A stretch of 64,000 nucleotides of DNA from Flavobacteriales bacterium (GTDB lineage: Bacteria > Bacteroidota > Bacteroidia > Flavobacteriales > Weeksellaceae). The notes under the pieces were generated by a model that was not told the origin of the DNA, did no database searches, and saw only the letters and a list, made by a program, of their open reading frames with translations. The stretch is taken from contig JACJZS010000003.1 in NCBI GenBank assembly GCA_020635515.1, positions 1 to 64,000 of the forward strand. The letters are read 5' to 3'. Positions 43,391 to 52,612 of this stretch are shown piece by piece. The position numbers and the translations under genes are program-made. Numbering within the stretch: position 1 is the stretch's first letter; each line of letters opens with the position of its first letter.

Positions 43391-45037
43391 ATGTACGAAC
43401 TTTCAAAATTAAAAACTTTGAAGCTGGCTGATTTGCAGACTATTGCTTCAGAATTAAACATTAAATACAAAGGTTTACTAAAAAAAGATTTACTCTATGC
43501 TATTTTGGATTATCAGGCAGAAAATCCACAAAAAATAGAACAAATAAAAAAAGACGAGCCAAGTGAAATTATCGAAAAAAAACTTCCAAATACTCGAGTA
43601 GTAAAAAATAACAAGAATTCAAAAGATTCACAACAAAACTCTAATGAACAGCAGGTTATAGAGTCTAATGATAATCCTAGCGAACAATCTAAAAATCAAG
43701 AAACACCAAAAATAGAACAGAAAAAAATAGTTCGTAATAGAAAGAATCAAAATAGTAGAACAGAGGAGAATAAAAATATTCAAGAAAAAAATAATTCTGA
43801 TAATCCAAAACAAACAAATACCAATCAACAGAATACTAAAAGCACTCAAAATAATCCACAGCAGAACCAAAAGCATCAACAACAAAGGCAAAAAAATAAT
43901 ACTAAAAAAGAGTATGAATTTGAAGGGATTGTTACAGCAGAAGGAGTTTTAGACATAATGAATGAAGGATACGGATATTTACGTTCTTCTGATTTTAATT
44001 ACCTTGCTTCGCCTGATGATGTGTATGTTTCTCAATCTCAGATTAAACTATTTGGGTTAAAAACAGGAGATACTGTAACAGGAGAAGTTCGTCCACCAAA
44101 AGAAGGAGAGCGTTATTTTCCATTGGTAAAAGTTTCTGAAATAAATGGAAGAGAACCTGCTTATGTTCGTGATAGGATTTCATTTGAGCATTTAACACCT
44201 CTTTTTCCGCAAGAAAAATTTAATCTTTCTGGTTTAGGTTCTACATTCTCTACTCGAATCATTGATTTATTTGCACCAATAGGAAAAGGACAAAGAGGAA
44301 TGATTGTGGCACAACCTAAAACAGGTAAAACAATGCTACTCAAAGATATAGCAAACGCTATAGCATCAAATCATCCTGAAGCATATCTAATAGCTCTTCT
44401 TATAGATGAACGACCAGAGGAAGTTACAGATATGCAACGAAGCATAAAAGGAGAAGTCGTTGCTTCTACATTTGATAAGGAAGCTATAGAGCATGTAAGA
44501 GTTGCTAACTTGGTACTTTCAAAAGCTCAAAGAATGGTAGAATGCGGACACGATGTAGTTATTTTACTGGATTCGATTACGCGTTTAGCTAGAGCATACA
44601 ACACTGTTTCTCCTTCGTCTGGGAAAGTCTTAACAGGTGGAGTCGATGCTAACGCACTTCATAAACCAAAAAGATTTTTTGGTTCGGCAAGAAAAATAGA
44701 AGGTGGTGGTTCACTTACTATAATTGCAACAGCACTTATAGATACTGGTTCCAAAATGGATGAAGTGATTTTTGAGGAATTTAAAGGAACAGGAAACATG
44801 GAACTTCAGCTAGACAGAAAAATTGCAAACAAGAGAATTTTCCCTGCTGTTGATTTAACATCCTCGAGTACAAGAAGAGATGATTTATTACTTGATGAAT
44901 TTACGCATAATAAATTATGGATATTACGAAATTACCTTGCTGATATGAATTCTATGGAAGCAATAGAACACGTGAGTCAACGAATGAAACAAACAAAAAC
45001 CAACGAAGAATTTTTAATCTCCATGAATGGAAAATAA
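43391..45037 (+). CDS. rho: transcription termination factor Rho with N/Q-rich insertion
   Basis: Hexameric RNA-dependent ATPase, 548 residues. The N-terminal Rho_N helix bundle is residues 1-45. A disordered N-, Q-, K-rich segment spans about 70-173. The RNA-binding cold-shock domain (G-Y-G-Y-L-R-S, about 190-245) is followed by the ATPase core with Walker A P-K-T-G-K-T and the L-L-D-S-I-T-R-L-A-R-A-Y-N block. The inserted segment makes it about 130 residues longer than E. coli Rho. Confidence 0.96.
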   Translation: MYELSKLKTLKLADLQTIASELNIKYKGLLKKDLLYAILDYQAENPQKIEQIKKDEPSEIIEKKLPNTRVVKNNKNSKDSQQNSNEQQVIESNDNPSEQSKNQETPKIEQKKIVRNRKNQNSRTEENKNIQEKNNSDNPKQTNTNQQNTKSTQNNPQQNQKHQQQRQKNNTKKEYEFEGIVTAEGVLDIMNEGYGYLRSSDFNYLASPDDVYVSQSQIKLFGLKTGDTVTGEVRPPKEGERYFPLVKVSEINGREPAYVRDRISFEHLTPLFPQEKFNLSGLGSTFSTRIIDLFAPIGKGQRGMIVAQPKTGKTMLLKDIANAIASNHPEAYLIALLIDERPEEVTDMQRSIKGEVVASTFDKEAIEHVRVANLVLSKAQRMVECGHDVVILLDSITRLARAYNTVSPSSGKVLTGGVDANALHKPKRFFGSARKIEGGGSLTIIATALIDTGSKMDEVIFEEFKGTGNMELQLDRKIANKRIFPAVDLTSSSTRRDDLLLDEFTHNKLWILRNYLADMNSMEAIEHVSQRMKQTKTNEEFLISMNGK

Positions 45038-45074
45038 ATTTATGGGTTTTCCAATTGCGAAAACCTATAAATTT
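45036..45074. terminator. shared terminator between rho and rimM
   Basis: AAATTTATGGGTTTTC pairs with GAAAACCTATAAATTT (one bulge) and overlaps both stop codons. It can act in both directions for the converging genes. Confidence 0.8.
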
Positions 45075-45586
45075 TCAATACCTTCTGGTAAATTCATTTT
45101 TATGACTTTTTCTTGACGATTGACTTCTACAATCCACTCATCGATAATTGGAATAATGGACTCTTTATTTTCTTTATTTTTAATGAAGAATAAATTCTGA
45201 GCCGTTTCATCGTTTACGGAAATAATTTCCCCTATAGTATTTTGTGTAGAGGTATTAACTAAAGAAAAGCCGATTATTTCGTGAAAATAAAATTTATTTC
45301 CTTCTAATTTAGGTAGTGTAGAAAGCGGTAAATATGCTTCTTTATTTATAATTTCGGAAGCTAAATTAAAATCTACATCTTCAAAAGTGACAATAAGTTT
45401 TCCTTTTGGATTCCAATCTTTATTGGTAATAAAAAAAGGAACCAGTTTTCCTTCTATACTGAGTAAAACTGATTCCAATTTGTTGTAAGCATCAAGGTCG
45501 TCTGTATCTAAAGACAACACTACTTGACCTTTGATTCCGTGTTTTTTAGTAATTCTTCCTAAAAGATAACAATCTTTTATTTGCAT
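45065..45586 (-). CDS. rimM: 16S rRNA processing protein RimM
   Basis: 173-residue ribosome maturation factor that binds S19 and helps assemble the 30S head. N-terminal L-G-R-I-T-K-K-H-G-I-K-G-Q-V and the PRC-barrel domain with F-Y-F-H-E-I-I-G-F are visible. It follows rpsP by three bases, the common rpsP-rimM order. Confidence 0.95.
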   Translation of the reverse strand: MQIKDCYLLGRITKKHGIKGQVVLSLDTDDLDAYNKLESVLLSIEGKLVPFFITNKDWNPKGKLIVTFEDVDFNLASEIINKEAYLPLSTLPKLEGNKFYFHEIIGFSLVNTSTQNTIGEIISVNDETAQNLFFIKNKENKESIIPIIDEWIVEVNRQEKVIKMNLPEGIENL

Positions 45587-45589
45587 AAA

Positions 45590-46141
45590 TTATGCTTCTT
45601 GTTTAGGAGATTCTTCTTGAGCACCTTCTGCTTCAGGAGCATCAGCTACTACTTCTTGCTCTTCTGATTCTTCGGCACTTGCTTCAGCTACTGCTTCTGT
45701 TTGTGCTTTGATTCTTGCTTCGTTGATTGCTTTTTCTGCTTCAAATTTTTCTTTTTTAGCAGACTCTTCTTTGTTTGCAAGTCCGTCTATTTTAGACTGA
45801 ATTGCATTTTGCTTACTTTCTAACCAAGCGTTAAATCTTTTTTCCATTTCAGCTTCGTCAAAAGCTCCTTTTTTAACACCTCCTTTTAAATGTTTTTTAA
45901 GTAAAACACCTTTGTAAGATAAGATTGCACGTGCAGTATCGGTAGGTTGTGCACCTTTTTCTAACCAATCTACAGATTTATCTACGTCTAACTCAATCTG
46001 AGCAGGATTTGTAATTGGATTGTAAACTCCAATTCTTTCGATAAATCTACCATCTCTAGGAGCTCTTGAATCTGCAACTACGATGTGGTAAAATGGTTTT
46101 CCTTTCTTTCCGTGTCTTTGTAATCTAATTTTTACTGCCAT
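45590..46141 (-). CDS. rpsP: 30S ribosomal protein S16 with extended acidic tail
   Basis: The N-terminal 80 or so residues are a standard S16 (V-K-I-R-L-Q-R-H-G-K-K-G, Y-H-I-V-V-A-D-S-R-A-P-R-D-G-R-F-I-E). A Lys/Glu/Ala-rich tail extends the protein to 183 residues, about twice the usual E. coli length; extended S16 proteins occur in Bacteroidota. It heads the rpsP-rimM pair. Confidence 0.95.
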   Translation of the reverse strand: MAVKIRLQRHGKKGKPFYHIVVADSRAPRDGRFIERIGVYNPITNPAQIELDVDKSVDWLEKGAQPTDTARAILSYKGVLLKKHLKGGVKKGAFDEAEMEKRFNAWLESKQNAIQSKIDGLANKEESAKKEKFEAEKAINEARIKAQTEAVAEASAEESEEQEVVADAPEAEGAQEESPKQEA

Positions 46142-46153
46142 AATGTACGTTTT

Positions 46154-46170
46154 ATAGGAACTCGTCCTAT
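46154..46170 (-). promoter_or_regulatory. small hairpin in the rpsP leader
   Basis: ATAGGA (46154-46159) and TCCTAT (46165-46170) form a six-base-pair stem with a five-base loop, 13 bases ahead of the rpsP start and downstream of its -7 box. It may regulate translation. Confidence 0.35.
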
Positions 46171-46184
46171 GATTAATAATTTTG

Positions 46185-46192
46185 CAAAGATA
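46185..46192 (-). promoter_or_regulatory. -7 element of the rpsP promoter
   Basis: TATCTTTG on the minus strand. The leader would be about 35 bases and holds the hairpin at 46154-46170. Confidence 0.5.
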
Positions 46193-46251
46193 TACCTTTT
46201 TTGAAATAAAACAATTGAAAACTTAACAATCCTAAAATATTTAACTTACTT

Positions 46252-48774
46252 TTATTTTTGCTTATCTATTACTTTCACAACTATATTATCTTTATCTAAA
46301 TCAATCAGCAGTTCATCTCCTTCTTTTACTTGTGAGTTTATAATTTCCTCTGCAATAGGATCCTCTATGTATTTTTGAATTGCACGTTTTAGTGGTCTTG
46401 CTCCAAAATCTTTATCGTATCCTTTTTCTGCAATAAACGATTTAGCTTCATTTGTTAACTCTATGGTATACCCTATTTTCTCTAATCGTTTATACAGTTT
46501 TTCTAATTCTATGTTTATAATCTCCGAAATATTTTCTTTATCTAGTGAATTAAATACTATAATATCATCAATTCGATTTAAAAATTCGGGCGAAAAAGAA
46601 CGCTTTAATGCTTTTTCTATGGTAGACTTTGCTTTGTTATCTGCATTGGATTGAGATGCAGATGTTCCAAAACCAACACCAAGTCCAAAGTCTTTTAATT
46701 CTCTTGTTCCAATATTAGAAGTAAGAATAATAATTGTATTTCTAAAATCAATTTTTCTACCCAAACTATCGGTAACGTGCCCTTCATCAAGAATCTGTAA
46801 AAGAATATTAAATACATCTGGGTGAGCTTTCTCTATTTCATCTAATAAAATAACCGAATATGGTTTTCTACGAACTGCTTCGGTAAGTTGTCCACCTTCT
46901 TCGTATCCTACGTATCCTGGAGGAGCACCTACTAAACGAGAAGCTACAAATTTTTCCATATATTCACTCATGTCTATTCTAATGAGAGAATCATCGGAAT
47001 CGAATAATTCACTAGAAATAATTTTTGCTAATTGCGTTTTACCAACTCCTGTTGTTCCCAAAAATATAAAGCTTCCTATCGGACGGTTTGGGTCTTTCAA
47101 TCCTGCTCGATTTCTTTGAATTGCTTTTACAACTTTTTCTACCGCTTTATCTTGTCCGATTACTTTTTCTTTTAATGTTTTTGATAATCCTGCTAACTTT
47201 TTAAGTTCTTCTTTTGCTACTTTGTAAACAGGAATACCACTCATCATGGAAACAACTTCTGCTACATTTTCTTCAGAAACTATTTCTTTGTTTTCTTTTG
47301 ATTTATCTTCCCAATCTTTCTGAGCTAATATTAACTCGTGTTCTACTTCTTGTTCGGTTTTTCTAAGTACAGCAGCTTCCTCATACTTTTGGCTTTTTAC
47401 TGCAGAAGTCTTTTGATTTCTAATGTCTTCTAGTTTATTTTCTAGATTTATTATCTCTTTAGGAACATTTATATTTTTTATGTGTACTCTAGAACCTGCT
47501 TCATCTAAAGCATCTATTGCTTTATCAGGAAGAAACCTATCAGTAATGTATCTTTCGGTAAGATGAACGCATGCCAAAATTGCATCATCGGTGTATTCTA
47601 CATTATGGTGTGCTTCGTATCTATCTTTTATTTGATGAAGAATCTCTACTGTTTCCTCTACCGAAGTAGGTTCTACCATTACTTTTTGGAATCTCCTTTC
47701 TAATGCTCCATCTTTTTCTATGTGTTGTCTATATTCATCTAATGTTGTAGCACCTATGCATTGGATTTCTCCTCTAGCTAAAGCTGGTTTAAACATATTG
47801 GAAGCATCAAGGGAACCTGAAGCTCCTCCTGCACCTACTATGGTATGAAGTTCATCTATAAAAAGGATAATATCATCATTTTTTTCGAGTTCATTCATTA
47901 TCGCTTTCATTCTTTCCTCAAACTGACCTCTGTATTTAGTTCCTGCAACCAAGCTTGCTAAATCCAATGTAATCACACGTTTGTTATAAAGAACTCGTGA
48001 TACTTTCTTTTGAATAATTCGTAGTGCTAAACCTTCTGCAATAGCAGATTTACCAACTCCTGGTTCTCCTATCAAAAGAGGATTATTTTTCTTTCTCCTA
48101 GATAAAATTTGTGAAACACGTTCTATTTCTTTTTCTCTACCAATTACAGGATCTAATTTTCCTTCTATTGCAATTTGAGTAAGATCTCTACCGAAGTTAT
48201 CTAACACAGGGGTTTTACTTTTCGCAGATGGAACACCAGTTCGCTGTCCTCCTGATTTTTTACCTCCGTAATTAATATCATCATTTTCTTCATCAAAAGC
48301 TTGATTTTTTATATCATTAACTTCTTTCTCTTGATTAGGAAAGTGAAATTTATACTCGTCTTTTACCTGAGCATAATCAACATCAAACTTTTTAAGTAAT
48401 TGAGTAACAGGATCGTTCTCGTTTCGAAGAATACATAACAAAAGATGAACTGTTTCTACCTCGGAATCCTGTAATAATTTTGCTTCCAAAAAAGTAGTTT
48501 TAAGAGCTCGTTCTGCTTGTTTGGTAAGAGGAATACTTCTACTTTCTTCTCCCATCGATTTATGAGTAACTGGATTGAGTTGCTCTATTTTTGATTTTAA
48601 TTCTTTTAAATCTATATTTAATCCTGTAAGAATAAGTACGGCATTTCCATTACCTTCTCGTATAATTCCTAGAAGAAGATGTTCTGTACCCAACAAATCG
48701 TGTCCTAAACGAATTGCTTCCTCTTTACTGTATGATATTACTTCTTTTACTCTATGTGAAAAATTTTCATTCAT
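46252..48774 (-). CDS. clpC: ClpC-type AAA+ unfoldase (Clp protease ATP-binding subunit)
   Basis: 840 residues: two N-terminal Clp repeats (about 1-150), first AAA+ with G-E-P-G-V-G-K-S-A-I-A-E, a UVR-like middle (E-D-I-R-N-Q-K-T-S-A-V-K), second AAA+ with G-T-T-G-V-G-K-T-Q-L-A-K, and the C-terminal ClpB_D2-small domain (D-F-G-A-R-P-L-K-R-A-I-Q). Unfolds substrates for ClpP. It has its own strong promoter. Confidence 0.96.
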   Translation of the reverse strand: MNENFSHRVKEVISYSKEEAIRLGHDLLGTEHLLLGIIREGNGNAVLILTGLNIDLKELKSKIEQLNPVTHKSMGEESRSIPLTKQAERALKTTFLEAKLLQDSEVETVHLLLCILRNENDPVTQLLKKFDVDYAQVKDEYKFHFPNQEKEVNDIKNQAFDEENDDINYGGKKSGGQRTGVPSAKSKTPVLDNFGRDLTQIAIEGKLDPVIGREKEIERVSQILSRRKKNNPLLIGEPGVGKSAIAEGLALRIIQKKVSRVLYNKRVITLDLASLVAGTKYRGQFEERMKAIMNELEKNDDIILFIDELHTIVGAGGASGSLDASNMFKPALARGEIQCIGATTLDEYRQHIEKDGALERRFQKVMVEPTSVEETVEILHQIKDRYEAHHNVEYTDDAILACVHLTERYITDRFLPDKAIDALDEAGSRVHIKNINVPKEIINLENKLEDIRNQKTSAVKSQKYEEAAVLRKTEQEVEHELILAQKDWEDKSKENKEIVSEENVAEVVSMMSGIPVYKVAKEELKKLAGLSKTLKEKVIGQDKAVEKVVKAIQRNRAGLKDPNRPIGSFIFLGTTGVGKTQLAKIISSELFDSDDSLIRIDMSEYMEKFVASRLVGAPPGYVGYEEGGQLTEAVRRKPYSVILLDEIEKAHPDVFNILLQILDEGHVTDSLGRKIDFRNTIIILTSNIGTRELKDFGLGVGFGTSASQSNADNKAKSTIEKALKRSFSPEFLNRIDDIIVFNSLDKENISEIINIELEKLYKRLEKIGYTIELTNEAKSFIAEKGYDKDFGARPLKRAIQKYIEDPIAEEIINSQVKEGDELLIDLDKDNIVVKVIDKQK

Positions 48775-48861
48775 GTGAATATATCTATAATACTATTCGT
48801 TAATTATCAAATATCAAACCAAATAAAAAAACGTATGTCATTACGTCATTTGATTATATAA

Positions 48862-48891
48862 CAAATATAATAGAAATACTTTATAAAGCAA
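48862..48891 (-). promoter_or_regulatory. promoter of clpC
   Basis: On the minus strand, TTG (48891-48889), exactly 19 bases, TATATTTG (48869-48862): a textbook Bacteroidota promoter. The leader is about 80 bases. Confidence 0.7.
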
Positions 48892-48960
48892 ACAAAGTTT
48901 CGATGGAAGATTATATTAAGTCATCGAATAAATTAATAATTGTAATAGAACTTACTCAAA

Positions 48961-48994
48961 AAAATAACCGCTTCAAAAAAATGAAGCGGTTATT
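48961..48994 (-). terminator. intrinsic terminator after the DUF6252-like lipoprotein gene
   Basis: AAATAACCGCTTCA pairs with TGAAGCGGTTATTT (14 base pairs, six-base loop), followed by a T run on the minus strand. The rest of the 246-base gap up to clpC holds only the clpC promoter and leader. Confidence 0.9.
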
Positions 48995-49020
48995 TTTTAT
49001 TCTTTAAAGAAAAACAATCA

Positions 49021-49560
49021 TTATTGCACTTGTTTGTTTAAATTAAACGAACCATCAGTAAGATTTACGATAGTGTCATCATTAGAATTTTTTGCTTTAA
49101 AGTTAAACGTTCCTATAATTTTAGTATCCGTTTCTTCTGATATAGAAATGCTTCCTAAAACTGCATCTTCGTATGGAGTACTCCATATTTCTGTAGTTGA
49201 ATTTAAAGGATTACTTAAATCTACATTTGTTTCAGTATAAGATGCTGTATTAACACTAGATAAAAGATTTCCATTAAATTCATACGTACCTACACCTTCG
49301 TATCCAAATACGTTCATACTTACGGCTTTACCGTCACTATTTGTTGCAATAATAGTCAAATGAGTACCACTATTAGAAATGGTAGCTGATGATGAAATCT
49401 CTAAAGACTTCCAAGAAGAACCATCTATACTCACTTTTAGAACTCCTGATGGAGCACTTCCTCCGCTTCCACCATCGTCATCGCTAGAACACGAATTAAA
49501 AATCGCTAATGGTAAAATCAGTACCATTAGTAATAAAACTAATTTTTTTGTTGTCTTCAT
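49021..49560 (-). CDS. DUF6252-like lipoprotein
   Basis: 179 residues with a lipoprotein signal ending I-F-N-S-C23, an acidic/glycine linker (S-S-D-D-D-G-G-S-G-G) that favours surface exposure in Bacteroidota, and a beta-rich domain like the flavobacterial DUF6252 family. Function unknown. It is monocistronic, with a TACCTTAG -7-like box about 15 bases upstream and a strong terminator downstream. Confidence 0.72.
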   Translation of the reverse strand: MKTTKKLVLLLMVLILPLAIFNSCSSDDDGGSGGSAPSGVLKVSIDGSSWKSLEISSSATISNSGTHLTIIATNSDGKAVSMNVFGYEGVGTYEFNGNLLSSVNTASYTETNVDLSNPLNSTTEIWSTPYEDAVLGSISISEETDTKIIGTFNFKAKNSNDDTIVNLTDGSFNLNKQVQ

Positions 49561-49639
49561 AACTATTCCTTTTAAAGTTAAACTAAGGTAAGTTAATGAT
49601 TTTTATCATGTTTTCAAAATAATTAGTTAAAAAACTGCA

Positions 49640-50317
49640 CTAAAATCCTGCGGTAATACCAATAATAGGTTGCCAACCAGAACCAAATACCTGAGAATTT
49701 TTATCGTATAAAACATTGTACTGAACACCAATAGTAGTATATACATTTCCTCCTAATTGTGCTCTATATCCTGCTCCTAACCAAAGTGCATGTTCGTTTA
49801 TATCGTCTTTTATATTAGGAGTTGTATAAAGTATTGTTCTGGTTCCTGTATAATAATTCCAATTTATCATTCCAAAGAAATTGTTGTATGTTGGTTGTAA
49901 AAAAAGACCTCCATTAAACATACTATTCCTCCAATTACTTTTACTTTCGGTATATGTATATCCTAAATTAACTCCTCCTATTACATAATCATTGAAGCGA
50001 TAACCAATTGAAGGACCAATAACTACATTGGTATAATTCCCAAATGAGGCACCTAAATTTCCTCCTACAACCCAGCGATTCTGTCCACTTTTTGTGTGTT
50101 TCTTTTCTTGCTGTTCCGATTGTTCTTGAGCAACTTGATTAATTTGCTCTATAAGTTTTTGTTTTTCTTCTTCTGTTAAAGTTGATTTAGAAGAAGTAGT
50201 GCTGGAACTATTCTGACTTCCCGATGGATATTCCAAATTAGGATTTTGTCTACCCGTTTGTTGTGCATTCAAACTCATAAAACAAATACCAAATGTGAAT
50301 AAAAGAATGTTTTTCAT
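49640..50317 (-). CDS. outer-membrane beta-barrel protein
   Basis: 225 residues: signal peptide (1-18), a Ser/Gln/Glu-rich low-complexity region with coiled-coil potential (about 20-78), then a barrel (G-G-N-L-G-A-S-F-G, I-G-P-S-I-G-Y-R-F) ending in aromatic F. No specific function visible. Confidence 0.75.
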   Translation of the reverse strand: MKNILLFTFGICFMSLNAQQTGRQNPNLEYPSGSQNSSSTTSSKSTLTEEEKQKLIEQINQVAQEQSEQQEKKHTKSGQNRWVVGGNLGASFGNYTNVVIGPSIGYRFNDYVIGGVNLGYTYTESKSNWRNSMFNGGLFLQPTYNNFFGMINWNYYTGTRTILYTTPNIKDDINEHALWLGAGYRAQLGGNVYTTIGVQYNVLYDKNSQVFGSGWQPIIGITAGF

Positions 50318-50371
50318 TTTTATAGTTTTTAATCTTCTGCTAATTTAACAAAAGAAATTAAAAGAATAGAA

Positions 50372-52153
50372 TTACTCATTTTTATTTACGTAATAGTGGG
50401 CTACTTTTCTAGATAGCTCTATCACATTAGGATAATTATAGTATTTGGTAAATCGTTTTAATCCTGAAAGCATTACGCGTTGTTCATCGGAATCTGTGAA
50501 TGAAATAATGGCTTCTTTCGCTTTTGCATTTATTTTTTCTACTGCTTTGTATAATTTTAATTTTGCTATTGCAATCTCTATTTCTGCATTTTCTTTACCT
50601 TTTTCATTTGCAATTTTTTCTGCACGTAAAATTCCACTTTCCGCAATAAATACTTCAATTGCAACATCAGAAGCATTAAGCAATAATTCTTGTTGTTTTT
50701 CTAATTCCATTCCAAATTTCTGAACCGCTTTTCCTGCAATCATTAAAAATATCTTTTTTAAATTTGCTAGAATCAGTTTTTCTTCTGCAAATAATTCAGA
50801 GAAATCTGGCACATCAAAAGAAGGAATTCCCATAAGTTCCTCTCCTACTTTCATTGCTGGATTCATTAAATCTACTTCGCCTTTCATGGCACGTTTAATC
50901 ATCATTCCTACAATTAAAAGTCGATTGATTTCGTTAGTTCCTTCGTAAATTCTTGTGATTCTGGCATCTCTCCAAAAAGACTCCATTGGTGTATCTTCCG
51001 AAAATCCCATTCCTCCAAAAATTTGAATCCCTTCATCTGAAGTTTTTTGAGAAACTTCGGAAAGGTAAACTTTTAAAATAGATGCTTCTATTGCAAATTC
51101 TTCTACACCTTTTAGTTCTGCTTCTTGGTGGTTCATTCCTGATTCCACCTTATTTTCTATAGCATTCTGAATATCTCCTCCTACTCTATAACAAGCTGAT
51201 TCTCCTACAAAAAGCTCCATTGCAATATCTGCTATTTTAGATTGAATTGCTCCAAAATTTGCTATTTCCGTTCCGAATTGCTTTCTTTCTTTTGCGTAAT
51301 TAATTGAGTTTTTTAGCACAATTCTCTGAGCATCTAATGATGCAATTCCCAGTTTAATTCGTCCTACATTAAGAACATTGAGTGCTATTTTAAATCCTTG
51401 ATTTCTTTCTCCGAGCATATTTTCTACAGGAACTTCTGTATTATCAAAAAATACCTGACGTGTAGATGATGAACGAATTCCTAATTTATGCTCTTCTTCT
51501 CCTAAAGTCATTCCATTTGCTTGAGATTTTTCTATGATAAAAGCGGTAATGTTTTTATCGTCTTCTATCCTTGCAAACACAATAAAAAGTTCTGCAAATC
51601 CTGCATTAGAAATCCACATTTTTTGTCCTGTAATCTTATAAAACTTTCCATCATCAGATAAAACTGCTTTTGTTTTCCCAGAATTTGCATCACTTCCTGC
51701 TCCTGGTTCGGTAAGACAATAGGCTCCATACCATTCTCCTGAAGTTAGTTTTGGTAAATATTTCTTTTTCTGCTCTTCTGTTCCGTAATACAAAATTGGT
51801 AATGTTCCGATTCCCGTATGAGCACCGAAAGCGGTACCGAGAGAACCTGTAGCACCTGATATATAATCACAAACCAAAAGTGTTGTTGTAAAACTCATTC
51901 CTAAACCTCCGTATTCTTCTGGAACAGCAGTCCCAAGAAGTCCAAGTTCTGCAATTTTATTCATGCATTCTACGGTGAATTGGTAATCTTTTTTTTCGAA
52001 TCGTTCTTTATTAGGAAGAATTTCTTTTTCTATAAACTCTTTAGTTGTATCACGAATCATTTTTTGCTCTTCGGATATGTTTTCTAACGTAAAAATCTCT
52101 TGACATGGAGTTTCTTTTATTAAGAATTCTGCTCCTTTTATATTTGCTTTCAT
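50372..52153 (-). CDS. acyl-CoA dehydrogenase
   Basis: 593 residues. First step of beta-oxidation: FAD-dependent dehydrogenation of acyl-CoA. Motifs include Y-C-L-T-E-P-G-A-G-S-D-A, W-I-S-N-A-G, and the C-terminal I-Q-I-F-G-G-M-G-F-S-E-D and R-I-Y-E-G-T-N-E-I-N-R blocks with the catalytic Glu. An extra C-terminal helical domain makes it longer than short-chain enzymes, as in B. subtilis FadE. It is the last gene of the marR-fadN-fadA-fadE operon. Confidence 0.93.
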   Translation of the reverse strand: MKANIKGAEFLIKETPCQEIFTLENISEEQKMIRDTTKEFIEKEILPNKERFEKKDYQFTVECMNKIAELGLLGTAVPEEYGGLGMSFTTTLLVCDYISGATGSLGTAFGAHTGIGTLPILYYGTEEQKKKYLPKLTSGEWYGAYCLTEPGAGSDANSGKTKAVLSDDGKFYKITGQKMWISNAGFAELFIVFARIEDDKNITAFIIEKSQANGMTLGEEEHKLGIRSSSTRQVFFDNTEVPVENMLGERNQGFKIALNVLNVGRIKLGIASLDAQRIVLKNSINYAKERKQFGTEIANFGAIQSKIADIAMELFVGESACYRVGGDIQNAIENKVESGMNHQEAELKGVEEFAIEASILKVYLSEVSQKTSDEGIQIFGGMGFSEDTPMESFWRDARITRIYEGTNEINRLLIVGMMIKRAMKGEVDLMNPAMKVGEELMGIPSFDVPDFSELFAEEKLILANLKKIFLMIAGKAVQKFGMELEKQQELLLNASDVAIEVFIAESGILRAEKIANEKGKENAEIEIAIAKLKLYKAVEKINAKAKEAIISFTDSDEQRVMLSGLKRFTKYYNYPNVIELSRKVAHYYVNKNE

Positions 52154-52174
52154 AACTATTTTGTTTTAGAATTG

Positions 52175-52592
52175 AGAGAAAAGATAAAAGAACAAAGAGA
52201 AAGTCAATTATTTAAATAGACTGGTTTGAAAACCACTAATCATTTTCTGAATTTCAATTGTCTTTTCATTTATCTTCTCAAAATCATTGTTTTTAATATA
52301 ATTTAATGAATTTGCTAAAATTAATTGTGTTTGTAGCTCGTATAAAGAACCTAAACTTATTTCTAAAAATCGATTAAATTCTTTTTTTGAACTTCTACTT
52401 GAACCTTCGGCAATATTAGAAGGTACTGAAATTGCAGAACGATTAATCTGAGAAACCAAGGAAAATATTTCACTTTTAGGAAAAGACTTAGTTAAAACCA
52501 ATACATCTTGAGTTAACATCATTGACTCTTGCCAAATTTTCAAATTTCTAAAATTATGTTTCATTGCTAAGTCTAGTTACCTTCTTTTCTCT
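52175..52592. mobile_element. candidate four-helix-bundle (IVP-type) element with inverted purine/pyrimidine arms
   Basis: The arms are AGAGAAAAGA (52175-52184) and TCTTTTCTCT (52583-52592), a perfect ten-base inverted repeat within longer purine- and pyrimidine-rich flanks. They bracket the four-helix-bundle gene. A second, internally deleted unit with the same arms lies at 53826-53928. Mobility is inferred from the two copies, not from any transposase. Confidence 0.6.
52208..52564 (-). CDS. four-helix-bundle protein (23S rRNA intervening-sequence family)
   Basis: 118 residues, all helical, with the family start M-K-H-N-F-R-N-L-K-I-W-Q-E-S, then R-S-A-I-S-V-P-S-N-I-A-E-G-S-S-R and F-L-E-I-S-L-G-S-L-Y-E-L-Q-T-Q-L. 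The same fold is encoded by intervening sequences in some 23S rRNA genes and by Avd of diversity-generating retroelements. The role is unknown. It interrupts the beta-oxidation operon between fadA and the acyl-CoA dehydrogenase without blocking transcription. Confidence 0.9.
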   Translation of the reverse strand: MKHNFRNLKIWQESMMLTQDVLVLTKSFPKSEIFSLVSQINRSAISVPSNIAEGSSRSSKKEFNRFLEISLGSLYELQTQLILANSLNYIKNNDFEKINEKTIEIQKMISGFQTSLFK

Positions 52593-52612
52593 ATCTTCTA
52601 TCTTCTTTCTAT

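Noticed and set aside
48904..49008. Small ORF of 34 codons ahead of clpC
   Set aside because: It runs through the terminator hairpin, has no promoter of its own and no recognisable sequence.
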